DNA of 64,000 nucleotides. It comes from Sphingobacterium sp. GVS05A (GTDB lineage: Bacteria > Bacteroidota > Bacteroidia > Sphingobacteriales > Sphingobacteriaceae). The DNA is taken from positions 558,001-622,000 of the forward strand of contig NZ_JAHXYR010000002.1 of NCBI RefSeq assembly GCF_019969845.1, in the 5' to 3' direction. Position 1 is the first letter of the stretch; each line of letters opens with the position of its first letter. The position numbers and the translations under genes were made by a program. The notes beneath the pieces are model-generated. The model did no database searches, had not been told where the DNA came from, and saw only the letters and a program-made list of their open reading frames with translations. Shown here piece by piece: positions 46,087 through 54,870 of this stretch.

Positions 46087-46434
46087 ATGGATTTAGTAAA
46101 ATTTGTAGAAGAACAAGCGGTAGTAAGAAATGAAATTCCCGCTTTCAAAGCCGGAGATACCATCAGCGTTCATTATAAAATTCGCGAAGGAAATAAAGAG
46201 CGTGTGCAGGTGTACCAAGGTGTAGTAATCCAATTAAACAGCGAAGGTGCTAACGCTACTTTTACCGTTCGTAAAATCTCTAACGGTGTAGGTGTTGAAC
46301 GTATTTTCCCTGTAAACTCACCAAACATTGAAAAAATTGTAGTAAACAGCTACGGTAAAGTTCGTCGCGCTAAATTATTCTATTTACGTGGCCTTACTGG
46401 TAAAGCTGCTCGTATTAAATCGAAAAGAATCTAA
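46087..46434 (+). CDS. rplS: 50S ribosomal protein L19, 115 aa
   Basis: The sequence is a standard full-length L19: [40 protein letters not shown], then the highly conserved [20 protein letters not shown] and [21 protein letters not shown]19 sits at the interface of the two ribosomal subunits. It is transcribed alone, with its own promoter and terminator. Confidence 0.98.
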   Translation: MDLVKFVEEQAVVRNEIPAFKAGDTISVHYKIREGNKERVQVYQGVVIQLNSEGANATFTVRKISNGVGVERIFPVNSPNIEKIVVNSYGKVRRAKLFYLRGLTGKAARIKSKRI

Positions 46435-46452
46435 TTACGACTACCTCGGCAT

Positions 46453-46488
46453 AAAAAAAGGCTTTGATGAAATTCAAAGCCTTTTTTT
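46453..46488 (+). terminator. Terminator of rplS
   Basis: A-run, then GGCTTTGA paired with TCAAAGCC, then seven T. It lies 18 bases after the stop codon. Confidence 0.93.
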
Positions 46489-46770
46489 ATTTCATATTCC
46501 TTCAACCACTTCCTTTCCCCGGCACAAATACACTCCTGCCCCCATCACTTGAATAAGAACAGCAGAACCCATGTAATAAAATTAAGACAATTGAACCTCT
46601 TTTCTCAAAAAGAATCACACCTCTTTGTCTAGCTAAAACATTTTACTTACTTTTAGCGCTACCAATCTTTCCCTGTGTAAAGATCAGTGGGACTCTAAAA
46701 CTTTATATAAACAGTGCAAGGATTGCACGCATAGAAATTTCTTGGCGGCTAATAGACATACAATATTTTG
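46489..46770 (+). other. Intergenic region before the CBM9-like gene
   Basis: About 280 bases without a gene. I find no promoter that fits the consensus well and no RNA structure; control of the next gene is therefore unclear. Confidence 0.4.
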
Positions 46771-47856
46771 ATGAAAACTGTTTTTTTTATACTTGCTCTT
46801 ACTTTACAGACGACAACCATTTTTGCGCAGAGAAATATTGGTGATTTTCTGCAATTACAGTCTAAGCCCGAGACTTACTATGTCCAAAAAGCTCAAATTC
46901 CTATCGAAATTGACGGTAAAGATGACGAAATATCCTGGGCTAAGGCACCATGGACAAACGCGTTCAAAGACATCGAAGGTACAAGTAAACCTACGCCATC
47001 ATTTGACACTCGTGTTAAAATGCTTTGGGACAATGAAAACCTCTACCTCTTTGCTAAATTGGAAGAACCTCATATCAATGGCTATCTTAGACAGAAAGAT
47101 ACCATTATTTATCATGACAATGACTTTGAGGTATTTTTAAAACCCAACCTCCAATCTCCGGAATATATTGAAATCGAAGTCAATGCCCTGAACACCATCA
47201 TGGACCTTCTGATGACCAAACCTTATCGTTTCGGCGGAAAAGCTAATTTAAACTGGGACACCAAAGATATCCAGAGTGCGGTCTACCATGCTGGAACAAT
47301 AAATAATCCAGCCGATAAAGATAATTTTTGGACCGTCGAAATGAAGATCCCTGTCAAAAGTCTAAAATACTTTGGTGAAGGAAATCAAATCAAGGCAAAT
47401 GAGGTATGGAAGATAAATTTCTCCCGCGTACAATGGCACTATGATGTCAATGAAAAAGGTTATATCAAAAGAAAGGATAATACGGGTAAGCCGCTAGCGG
47501 AAGAAAACTGGGTATGGTCGCCCATCGGTCTGATCAACATGCATTATCCCGAACGATGGGGACATATCAAATTTGTAGATCAGGATAGTAAACATTCCAT
47601 AGATGATCAATTTTTGGCCTTAGAAAAAACAGCTTGGAATATTTTTTACCTGCAACAGATTTACGGGAATACGAATAAGCGCTATGCAACATCTCTTGAT
47701 GAATTGAGCAAATTATATCCTGAAATCATTACTATCAGCAAGCATTATCACCTTGTCTTTTCCAATGCAAATAAATTCTATCGCATTGAGATTAAGTCAA
47801 AATCGCAGCCCAATTTAAAGGCTACAATCGATAATCAGGGCAACATCTATTTTTAA
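46771..47856 (+). CDS. CBM9-like carbohydrate-binding protein, secreted, 361 aa
   Basis: I start at ATG 46771; a TTG one codon earlier is the longer alternative. The signal peptide is MKTVFFILALTLQTTTIFA-Q. The mature domain follows the CBM9/DOMON-like pattern: IPIEIDGKDDEISWAKAPWT, VKMLWDNENLYLFAKLEEPH, DNDFEVFLKP, IEVNALNTIMDLLM and FWTVEMKIPVKSL. Such Bacteroidota proteins are often annotated as carbohydrate-binding family 9-like. The C-terminal 100 residues (from about 260) form an extra domain I do not recognise. No catalytic motif is seen. It stands alone between rplS and pyrG. Confidence 0.8.
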   Translation: MKTVFFILALTLQTTTIFAQRNIGDFLQLQSKPETYYVQKAQIPIEIDGKDDEISWAKAPWTNAFKDIEGTSKPTPSFDTRVKMLWDNENLYLFAKLEEPHINGYLRQKDTIIYHDNDFEVFLKPNLQSPEYIEIEVNALNTIMDLLMTKPYRFGGKANLNWDTKDIQSAVYHAGTINNPADKDNFWTVEMKIPVKSLKYFGEGNQIKANEVWKINFSRVQWHYDVNEKGYIKRKDNTGKPLAEENWVWSPIGLINMHYPERWGHIKFVDQDSKHSIDDQFLALEKTAWNIFYLQQIYGNTNKRYATSLDELSKLYPEIITISKHYHLVFSNANKFYRIEIKSKSQPNLKATIDNQGNIYF

Positions 47857-47904
47857 TTTATTTATTCAGTCGGTCTTCAATTATAATATTGAATAAAAAT
47901 TTGC

Positions 47905-47912
47905 TATCTTTG
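47905..47912 (+). promoter_or_regulatory. -7 element of the pyrG-yidC operon
   Basis: TATCTTTG is an exact -7 box 69 bases before the pyrG ATG. A -33 box at normal spacing is not clear. Confidence 0.5.
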
Positions 47913-47980
47913 TATCCCGTACATAGAGCAACTATTATTGGTCGTTTTGACCACATAAAATTGAAAATCCTTTAATTGTT

Positions 47981-49591
47981 ATGACTAAATATATTTTTGT
48001 TACGGGCGGCGTTACTTCGTCGTTAGGGAAAGGTATTATTGCAGCCTCCCTTGCTAAACTTCTCCAGGCACGTGGCTACAAAGTGACCATTCAAAAATTC
48101 GATCCTTACATTAACATTGACCCAGGAACATTGAATCCGTATGAGCATGGCGAATGTTATGTTACTGAAGATGGAGCGGAAACGGACCTTGATCTGGGCC
48201 ACTACGAGCGTTTCTTGAACGTCCCTACCTCACAAGCGAATAATGTAACAACTGGTCGTATCTACCAACACGTTATCCAACAAGAGCGTGAAGGTGCATA
48301 TTTAGGAAAAACAGTTCAAGTAATTCCACATATCACCGATGAAATCAAACGCCGCATGCAGCTTTTGGGTGAATCAAATGAATATGATATTATTATCACC
48401 GAACTTGGCGGAACTGTAGGCGATATCGAATCTCTTCCATTCGTTGAGGCTGTAAGGCAATTGCGTTGGGAACTGGGAGCAAATAACTCATTGGTTATCC
48501 ACTTAACTTTAGTTCCTTATTTGGCCGCAGCTGGTGAACTTAAAACCAAGCCGACACAGCACTCTGTCAAAACATTGCTGGAATATGGTGTACAGCCAGA
48601 TATACTTGTATGCCGTACAGAGCACAAATTATCACAGGAAATCCGTAAAAAATTAGCACAATTCTGTAACGTTAACATCAATGCTGTTGTTGAATCTATT
48701 GATGCCTCGACAATCTATGATGTTCCTTTACTTATGTTGAAAGAGAATCTGGATAAAACGGCGTTAACGAAACTAAAACTTTCCAACAAAAACGAACCGG
48801 ATCTAGAAAACTGGAAAAACTTCCTCGGCAAGCTTAAAAACCCGACTAGTGAGGTTTGCATCGCTTTAGTTGGAAAATATGTTGAACTTCCAGACGCATA
48901 TAAGTCCATTACCGAAGGTTTTATACATGCTGGCGCAACAAACGAATGCAAGGTGAAGGTAAGTTATATTGCTGCTGAAAGTGTTACAAAAGAAAATGTT
49001 GCTGAAAAACTAAAAGGCATGGATGGTGTGTTGGTAGCCCCTGGATTCGGTGAACGTGGTCTGGACGGAAAATTAAATGCAATCAAATATGTGCGCGAAA
49101 ACAATACTCCTTTCTTTGGTATCTGTTTGGGTATGCAATGCTCCGTCATTGAATTCGGAAGAAATGTATTGGGGTTGAAAGATGCCAATAGTTTCGAAAT
49201 GGATGCGAATACCAGCAACCCGGTCATCAATCTGATGGAGGAACAAAAAAATATCACGGATATGGGGGGTACCATGCGTTTAGGTGCCTACGATTGTGAA
49301 ATTAAAAAAGGGACAAAAGCCTTTGCGATTTATGGAAAAACAAAAATTTCCGAAAGACACCGTCACCGTTATGAATTTAACAATGACTATTTAAAACAAT
49401 ATGAAGCAGCAGGAATGATCGCTTCGGGATTCAATCCAGAGACTGGATTAGTTGAAATTGTCGAATTGAAAAACCATCCATTTTTCGTTGCCGGACAATT
49501 TCATCCAGAATTAAAGTCAACTGTTGCAAATCCTCACCCACTTTTTGTTAGCTTTGTAGCCGCTGCTTTGGCCAACAAGAAATCAAAGTAG
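47981..49591 (+). CDS. pyrG: CTP synthase, 536 aa
   Basis: The enzyme makes CTP from UTP, ATP and glutamine in the cytoplasm. The synthetase domain begins [20 protein letters not shown] with the P-loop-like segment, and [20 protein letters not shown] and [16 protein letters not shown] follow. The class I glutamine amidotransferase domain (about 290-536) holds [10 protein letters not shown] with the nucleophile Cys and QFHPELKS with the His/Glu pair. Length is normal. It is followed after 39 bases by yidC, so the two probably share a transcript. Confidence 0.98.
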   Translation: MTKYIFVTGGVTSSLGKGIIAASLAKLLQARGYKVTIQKFDPYINIDPGTLNPYEHGECYVTEDGAETDLDLGHYERFLNVPTSQANNVTTGRIYQHVIQQEREGAYLGKTVQVIPHITDEIKRRMQLLGESNEYDIIITELGGTVGDIESLPFVEAVRQLRWELGANNSLVIHLTLVPYLAAAGELKTKPTQHSVKTLLEYGVQPDILVCRTEHKLSQEIRKKLAQFCNVNINAVVESIDASTIYDVPLLMLKENLDKTALTKLKLSNKNEPDLENWKNFLGKLKNPTSEVCIALVGKYVELPDAYKSITEGFIHAGATNECKVKVSYIAAESVTKENVAEKLKGMDGVLVAPGFGERGLDGKLNAIKYVRENNTPFFGICLGMQCSVIEFGRNVLGLKDANSFEMDANTSNPVINLMEEQKNITDMGGTMRLGAYDCEIKKGTKAFAIYGKTKISERHRHRYEFNNDYLKQYEAAGMIASGFNPETGLVEIVELKNHPFFVAGQFHPELKSTVANPHPLFVSFVAAALANKKSK

Positions 49592-49630
49592 TATTAGAAG
49601 GATAAAATTAATTAAGTTTAATTATTAAAG

Positions 49631-51454
49631 ATGGATAGAAATACCCTAATTGGTTTGGTCCTGATGTTTGCCATCATCACTGGTTCATTTTACCTGATGA
49701 AGCCTTCAGAATCAGAAATCAAACAAGAACAAGCGCGACAAGAGGCAAAAGCCCAGACAGCAAAAGGACTGCCTGTAACAAGTGACTCTATCGCGAAAGC
49801 AAAAACAGCGCAAACAGCAGTGATTGCAGATTCAGCTGAACTGAAAAAACCTTTTGGTGCGTCAAAATTTGGAACTGAAAAAATCATTACCCTTGAAAAT
49901 GATGCTATCATTGCCAAAATCAGCACAAAAGGTGGTAAAGTGAAATCGGTCGAATTAAAAGGCGAAAAGAATTTCAATGGAAAACCTTTGATGCTTTTCG
50001 AAGGTGAGGACAATAAGTTTGGTTTCCAGTTCAATGCTGCTGGACAAAACATCTCCACCAACGATTTATTCTTTAATACAGAATCTTCTGATATCCAAGT
50101 TTCGGGTGAAGGTAAACAATCGGTAAAATTCAAATTGAATTACAGTGCTGATCAATATATTGAATATGTATATTCTATCGCTGGGAAAGGTTACAACGTA
50201 GCTCTGGATGTCAATACAAAAGGTATTCAAAATCTGATCCCACAAAGTCAAAAAACATTGACATTGAACTGGAATACTGTTTTGAGACAAAAAGAGCAGA
50301 ATATTGAATCTGAAAGACAAAAATCTACACTTTATTATCAAGAAGATAATAAAGTAGACCATTTATCTGAATCGAAGGACGATGATGAAGCACTGGAAAA
50401 GAAAGTGCAATGGATTGCTTTCAAACAACATTATTTTTCAAATATCCTAAATGCTAAAAATGGATTCGTTAATGCGAAAATCGATGTAAAGCATGCAACG
50501 GAAGGTGATGTGGTGAAATTTTACAACACCAATGCTGAATTGGCTTTTGACAACCATAAAGACAACAATTATTCGTTGAATTTCTTTTTCGGACCAAACC
50601 AATACAATGTATTGAAAGCAGAAGGCAATGATTACCAATCCATCATCAATATGGGCTGGGGTCCTATGCGCTGGATCAATCAATGGATCACTGTGCCTGC
50701 ATTTAACTTCTTGGATGGTTTCCATATGAGCTATGGTATTGTCATCTTGTTACTTACATTATTGTTAAAACTGGTTCTTTCGCCAATGACTTACAAGTCG
50801 TATGTATCTATGGCAAAAATGCGAGTATTGAAACCGCAGTTAGATGAGATCAAAGCGAAAGTCGGTGAAGACAATCAGATGTTGATGCAACAGGAGCAGA
50901 TGAAGCTGTATAAACAGGTCGGCGTGAATCCACTCGGAGGATGTCTACCTCTTGTGCTGCAAATGCCATTTACAATTGCTTTCTTCTATTTCTTTCCAAA
51001 TTTATTTGAATTGAGAGGACAGAGCTTCTTGTTTATGAAGGACATGTCAACCTATGATACCTTGTTTACATTTGCGCCTATTTTTGGATCATTCAACCAC
51101 ATCTCTTTGATGTGTATCTTGATGACCCTGACAACATTGTTGACCACTTGGTATAACAATGCTACATCGGGCGCAACGGGTCAAATGAAATACATGGGTT
51201 ATATCATGCCTTTGATTTTCTTCTTTGTCCTAAACAGTTTCCCTGCAGGTCTGAACTATTACTACTTCCTAAGTGCGTTGTTTACATTCTTGACGCAATT
51301 AGTTATTCGTACGATGGTAAATGATGATAAAATCTTAGCTAAACTGGAAGAAAATAAAAAGAATCCAAAAGTTGAGAAAAAATCAAGCTTCCAGGCTAAA
51401 ATGGAAGAAATGATGCGTGCTCAACAACAAGCTCAACAAAACAAAAATAAATAG
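49631..51454 (+). CDS. yidC: YidC membrane protein insertase, 607 aa
   Basis: MDRNTLIGLVLMFAIITGSF is the first membrane helix. A large periplasmic beta-super-sandwich domain (about 75-350) follows, and then the conserved five-helix insertase core: SYGIVILLLTLLLKLVLSPM, NPLGGCLPLVLQMPFTIAFF and PLIFFFVLNSFPAGLNYYYF. The C-terminal tail is basic and glutamine-rich. The protein inserts and folds inner-membrane proteins with or without Sec. Confidence 0.97.
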   Translation: MDRNTLIGLVLMFAIITGSFYLMKPSESEIKQEQARQEAKAQTAKGLPVTSDSIAKAKTAQTAVIADSAELKKPFGASKFGTEKIITLENDAIIAKISTKGGKVKSVELKGEKNFNGKPLMLFEGEDNKFGFQFNAAGQNISTNDLFFNTESSDIQVSGEGKQSVKFKLNYSADQYIEYVYSIAGKGYNVALDVNTKGIQNLIPQSQKTLTLNWNTVLRQKEQNIESERQKSTLYYQEDNKVDHLSESKDDDEALEKKVQWIAFKQHYFSNILNAKNGFVNAKIDVKHATEGDVVKFYNTNAELAFDNHKDNNYSLNFFFGPNQYNVLKAEGNDYQSIINMGWGPMRWINQWITVPAFNFLDGFHMSYGIVILLLTLLLKLVLSPMTYKSYVSMAKMRVLKPQLDEIKAKVGEDNQMLMQQEQMKLYKQVGVNPLGGCLPLVLQMPFTIAFFYFFPNLFELRGQSFLFMKDMSTYDTLFTFAPIFGSFNHISLMCILMTLTTLLTTWYNNATSGATGQMKYMGYIMPLIFFFVLNSFPAGLNYYYFLSALFTFLTQLVIRTMVNDDKILAKLEENKKNPKVEKKSSFQAKMEEMMRAQQQAQQNKNK

Positions 51455-51473
51455 TATTATTTATATAACTGAT

Positions 51474-51505
51474 AAAGAAGGCTTCCCGATAGGAAGCCTT
51501 CTTTT
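51474..51505 (+). terminator. Terminator of pyrG-yidC
   Basis: A 13-bp perfect stem (51474-51486 with 51492-51504) around CGATA, ending in T. Confidence 0.9.
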
Positions 51506-51575
51506 GTTAATAGTCTTTTGTAGCACTTTGTAAAACCAAACGTTAGAAATGATGTTTTATATAAAAATTTAAAAG

Positions 51576-52358
51576 ATGAGATTTAGAAACATTGTGGTAT
51601 TGATGATGGCTGTCCTTGCTTTGGCGAGCTGTTCAGCATTAAAAAAGAATTCAGACAAACCGGATTCGGATAATGCATCCGCTACCATTATTGGAAAAAA
51701 ATGGCAATTAATTGAAATCGGCGGAAAGGCTGTTTCCGAACAGGTCAACGGTCGGGTTCCTTTTCTCAAACTGGAGGAAAAAAGTTATAGCGCCAATGGT
51801 GGTTGCAACGGAATAGGTGGCGAACTGACCTTTTCAACCAATGGAAAAATTAAGTTTGCGCAAGGGATGTCAACGATGATGGCTTGCCCTGACATGTCGA
51901 TTGAGCAAGCTTTATCTAAGGCATTAATCACAGCAGACAACTACAGTCTAAATAATGGTATTCTAAGTTTAAATAAAGCAAAGATGGCTCCTTTGGCAAA
52001 ATTTAAGTTAATGGAGGAAAAGCAAAATTTAAGCGGAACTTGGGAGCTCGATTACATCTCTGGACCACGTATCGCTTTTGAGGGCCTGTATCCAAATCGC
52101 AAACCAACGATAACATTTAACATACAGGATGGAAAGATAAATGGTAACAGCAGTTGCAATAATTACAATGCTACATTTAAGACGAACGATCACCAAATTA
52201 GCTTCGGCCCAATCATGTCTACGAAAATGGCTTGCGAAGGCAATGGTGAAGCAACCTTCTTTTCCACATTAGAAAAAGTGAACAGCTATGATATCAATGA
52301 AAATACGCTCACTTTTATCATGGGCGATATTGCCATGATGAGATTTCAAAGAAAGTAA
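51576..52358 (+). CDS. Double META-domain (HslJ-like) lipoprotein, 260 aa
   Basis: Lipobox LALASC (Cys19) is followed by two META domains. The first (about 40-145) has GKKWQLIEIGGKAV, GGCNGIGG and MSTMMACPDM. The second (about 155-255) has GTWELDYISGP, NGNSSCNNYNATF and MSTKMACEGNGE. Each has the conserved CN (NGGCN/SSCN) and MACxxM/ACEG features of the family. META/HslJ proteins are stress-linked envelope proteins; no enzymatic activity is known for them. The gene is alone, with a strong terminator behind it. Confidence 0.88.
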   Translation: MRFRNIVVLMMAVLALASCSALKKNSDKPDSDNASATIIGKKWQLIEIGGKAVSEQVNGRVPFLKLEEKSYSANGGCNGIGGELTFSTNGKIKFAQGMSTMMACPDMSIEQALSKALITADNYSLNNGILSLNKAKMAPLAKFKLMEEKQNLSGTWELDYISGPRIAFEGLYPNRKPTITFNIQDGKINGNSSCNNYNATFKTNDHQISFGPIMSTKMACEGNGEATFFSTLEKVNSYDINENTLTFIMGDIAMMRFQRK

Positions 52359-52359
52359 A

Positions 52360-52414
52360 ATATAGAAAAAGGATAGGGTTTTGGTGACCCCAAAACCCTA
52401 TCCTTTTTCTATAT
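52360..52414. terminator. Bidirectional terminator with a 25-bp perfect stem
   Basis: 52360-52384 pairs with 52390-52414 without a mismatch around TGACC. Both ends carry A/T runs next to a G/C-rich core. It lies between the convergent META and acyl-CoA dehydrogenase genes. Confidence 0.93.
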
Positions 52415-52453
52415 CGATTATTGTCTGTACCAAATTAATTTCGGACACAAGCT

Positions 52454-53803
52454 TTAGACAAAAGCACTAAATCCTGTGATACTTCTTCCAACAATCAAAG
52501 AATTGATTTCCTTAGTACCTTCATAAGAATAAATCGCCTCAGCATCTGCAAGGAATCTAGCGACATTATACTCCAGCAAGATACCATTCCCCCCCATGAC
52601 TTCCCTCGCCTTGGACACAATATCTCTTGTCCGTAAAGAACAAAACACCTTTGCCAGTGAAGCATGTTCATCCCGTAGTTGTCCAGCATCTTGTAGTTCA
52701 GATAATCGAAATACTAGCGTTTGCATTGCCGTTAGATTCGATAGCATTTCAACCAAATGATTTTGAATTAACTGAAAAGATGCAATAGGTTTGCCAAACT
52801 GTTTTCTTTTGCGTGTATAATCCAAGGCATTTTCATAGGCTCCTCGTGCGCAGCCCACAGCCATCCATGCAACCCCCGCTCTCGTCATTTGAAGGACTTT
52901 ACCTGTATCTTTGAAAGAATTCGCATTTTGCAAACGATCTGTTTCGGGGATGATACAGTTTTCTAATGTAATCAATCCATTTTGCACAATCCGTAAAGCC
53001 ATTTTATCTTTGATCTTTTCAACTGAGAACCCAGGGTTATCTTTACGTACAATAAAACCTTTTACTTCTCCATCTTCAAGATCCCTGGCCCAGACTATTG
53101 TAATATCAGAAAAGGTGGAGTTTCCGATCCATTTCTTCTGGCCATTTAAAACCCAGCCTTCAGTAGTCTTCTTACAGGTGGTTGTCAATCCGCCTGCTGC
53201 TCCCGAACCAACTTCCGGTTCCGTTAGACCAAAAGCACCGATCACCTCCATCTTTTGCATCCTTGGCAACCATTCCTGTTTTTGTTCCTCCGATCCACAG
53301 ATATAAATCGACCCCATGGCCAAACCACTCTGTACACCAAAGAAGGTAGCAACGGATGCATCTACCCGAGCAATCTCTGCAGCAATGATACCTTCCATCA
53401 ATGAACTTCCCCCCATACATCCGTAGCCCTCATAAGTATATCCACATATATTTAAAGCAGCTAACTTGGGGACTATTTCAAAAGGGAATTCATCTCTTAA
53501 CCAATATTTATTGACGATTGGCTTCACTTCTACCTCCATAAACTTACGTACCTTCAACTGGAGCTCCCGATCTGATCCATTCAATTTGCTGTCCATATCA
53601 TAAAAATCCCCATTGATAGGCGGTAATTCCTTTTTTTCTTTCCCTGGATTTAGCATTTTCATTAAACCATGAAGCTGTTTATCATCCATTTTCGAGACCG
53701 CATCCATGACAGCACCTAGGTCTACTTTTTTCGAGATTTCCTCCAATTTGCCAAAGTCAATTGATTTTGCCAAATCCATTATATTCTTAACTTTATCAAA
53801 CAT
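52454..53803 (-). CDS. Acyl-CoA dehydrogenase (glutaryl-CoA dehydrogenase-like), 449 aa
   Basis: A flavoprotein of the acyl-CoA dehydrogenase family. The middle beta domain has AFGLTEPEVGSGAAGGLTTT and NGQKKWIGNSTFSD, and the C-terminal helical domain has RKRKQFGKPIASFQL and AREVMGGNGILLEY. AIYSYEGTKEINSLIVGRSI carries the catalytic Glu position. The first 60 residues (MFDKVKNIMDLAKSIDFGKL and on to LNPGKEKKELPP) are an extra helical, charged extension not found in most family members of about 390 residues. No other fatty-acid gene is adjacent. The substrate is uncertain. Confidence 0.9.
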   Translation of the reverse strand: MFDKVKNIMDLAKSIDFGKLEEISKKVDLGAVMDAVSKMDDKQLHGLMKMLNPGKEKKELPPINGDFYDMDSKLNGSDRELQLKVRKFMEVEVKPIVNKYWLRDEFPFEIVPKLAALNICGYTYEGYGCMGGSSLMEGIIAAEIARVDASVATFFGVQSGLAMGSIYICGSEEQKQEWLPRMQKMEVIGAFGLTEPEVGSGAAGGLTTTCKKTTEGWVLNGQKKWIGNSTFSDITIVWARDLEDGEVKGFIVRKDNPGFSVEKIKDKMALRIVQNGLITLENCIIPETDRLQNANSFKDTGKVLQMTRAGVAWMAVGCARGAYENALDYTRKRKQFGKPIASFQLIQNHLVEMLSNLTAMQTLVFRLSELQDAGQLRDEHASLAKVFCSLRTRDIVSKAREVMGGNGILLEYNVARFLADAEAIYSYEGTKEINSLIVGRSITGFSAFV

Positions 53804-54148
53804 AATCGCAATTTCTTTTTTACAGGGTTTCCTCTTAAAATAATAAAAATATTTGAAAATTGTTTGTGTAGCCCACGATACACCAATCTATTCAAGCCTA
53901 TTTTCCCCGTACTATAGCTATCTAAACAGTTTTATCTATCAAATCGTTTGCGCCTATTTTTCAATTTCTTGCATTACTCGAACTATCACGATCAGTAAAA
54001 TGGAAATCAAATAAAAAAAATAAACAACTGATTTTAAATACTTTACATACAATTAAAAAAAATGTATTTTTTTTGGGTTACCTTTTTGGGTTCCGTGTAT
54101 TAAGAGATGAAAAAGAAAATATTTCAATTTAAATTAGAAAATTAGAAA
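53804..54148. other. Divergent intergenic region
   Basis: 345 bases between the acyl-CoA dehydrogenase and the first heptad lipoprotein. TACCTTTT (54079-54086) stands 70 bases before the lipoprotein ATG, and the same element stands 69 bases before its paralogue (54453-54460). It is probably the -7 box of both. I see no clear promoter for the leftward gene and no other feature. Confidence 0.45.
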
Positions 54149-54370
54149 ATGAAAAACGCATTAAAATTCGGTTTCTTAGGTTTAGCTTTAACTGTAGCTT
54201 TCGCATCTTGTAACAACACTGAGAAAAAAGCTGAAGGTGCTACTGATTCAGCATCTGCTTTAGTTGATTCTGCTGCTAACACTTTGGATTCAGCTGCTAA
54301 TAAAATTGATTCAGCTGCTCAAAAAGTTGATTCAGCTGCTGCTAAAGTTGATACTGCTGCTAAAAAATAA
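54149..54370 (+). CDS. Heptad-repeat small lipoprotein, copy 1, 73 aa
   Basis: Lipobox VAFASC (Cys21) gives a 53-residue mature lipoprotein. After a short linker (NNTEKKAEGATDSASAL) come five heptads: VDSAANT, LDSAANK, IDSAAQK, VDSAAAK, VDTAAKK. A branched or aliphatic residue recurs every seven and Ala is at the fourth place, an Ala-rich coiled coil, and the protein ends in Lys-Lys. It resembles Braun lipoprotein in design but not in sequence, and small entericidin-like stress lipoproteins in size. Its last 127 bases are identical to those of the next gene. Confidence 0.8.
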   Translation: MKNALKFGFLGLALTVAFASCNNTEKKAEGATDSASALVDSAANTLDSAANKIDSAAQKVDSAAAKVDTAAKK

Positions 54371-54394
54371 TTTTAGAAGCTGAATAACGCATTT

Positions 54395-54430
54395 GGAGAG
54401 GCTTTTCGCGAGAGAAGCCTCTCTTTTTTC
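54395..54430 (+). terminator. Terminator of heptad lipoprotein 1
   Basis: A 12-bp stem (54396-54407 with 54412-54423, one G-T pair) with a GCGA tetraloop, then a T-run. Confidence 0.9.
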
Positions 54431-54521
54431 AAAAAATATTGGGCAGCAGGGTTACCTTTTCAATTTACCCGTATTAAGTCTTAAATAACAAGATTTAGAA
54501 ATTACTTTTAATTTTAATAAA

Positions 54522-54743
54522 ATGAAAAACGCATTCAAATTAGGTTTCTTAGGATTGGCTTTAACTGTAGCCTTCGCTTCATGTGGTGAAACTGGTAAAA
54601 AATCAACTGATGCTGTTGATTCAGCATCTGCTTTAGTTGATTCTGCTGCTAACACTTTGGATTCAGCTGCTAATAAAATTGATTCAGCTGCTCAAAAAGT
54701 TGATTCAGCTGCTGCTAAAGTTGATACTGCTGCTAAAAAATAA
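54522..54743 (+). CDS. Heptad-repeat small lipoprotein, copy 2, 73 aa
   Basis: This is a paralogue of the gene 373 bases upstream, of exactly the same length. The signal peptide and lipobox (VAFASC, Cys21) are nearly the same and the linker differs (GETGKKSTDAV). The five-heptad coil is identical residue for residue and base for base. It has its own leader with the same TACCTTTT...GTATTAAG elements and its own terminator, so each copy is an independent unit. Duplication with later gene conversion of the coil-coding half is likely. Confidence 0.8.
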   Translation: MKNAFKLGFLGLALTVAFASCGETGKKSTDAVDSASALVDSAANTLDSAANKIDSAAQKVDSAAAKVDTAAKK

Positions 54744-54773
54744 TTCTTCGAAACAGAATTTCAACCAGCATAG

Positions 54774-54804
54774 AAATGCCTCCTCAATAGGGAGGCATTT
54801 TTTA
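54774..54804 (+). terminator. Terminator of heptad lipoprotein 2
   Basis: AAATGCCTCC (54774-54783) pairs with GGAGGCATTT (54791-54800), followed by T. Confidence 0.9.
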
Positions 54805-54821
54805 TATCTCACCCAATTAAA

Positions 54822-54852
54822 TTGCTAAGCTCCAAGCATTTTTTTACCTTTG
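54822..54852 (+). promoter_or_regulatory. Promoter of purB
   Basis: TTG (54822-54824), 20 bases, TACCTTTG (54845-54852), a full match. The expected start near 54859 leaves a leader of only about 12 bases, which favours ATG 54871 over the TTG at 54850 that lies inside the promoter. Confidence 0.7.
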
Positions 54853-54870
54853 CCAAAAATCATTCAATCT

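Noticed and set aside
54850..54870. Upstream TTG start for purB
   Set aside because: The TTG lies inside the -7 promoter box and before the expected transcription start.
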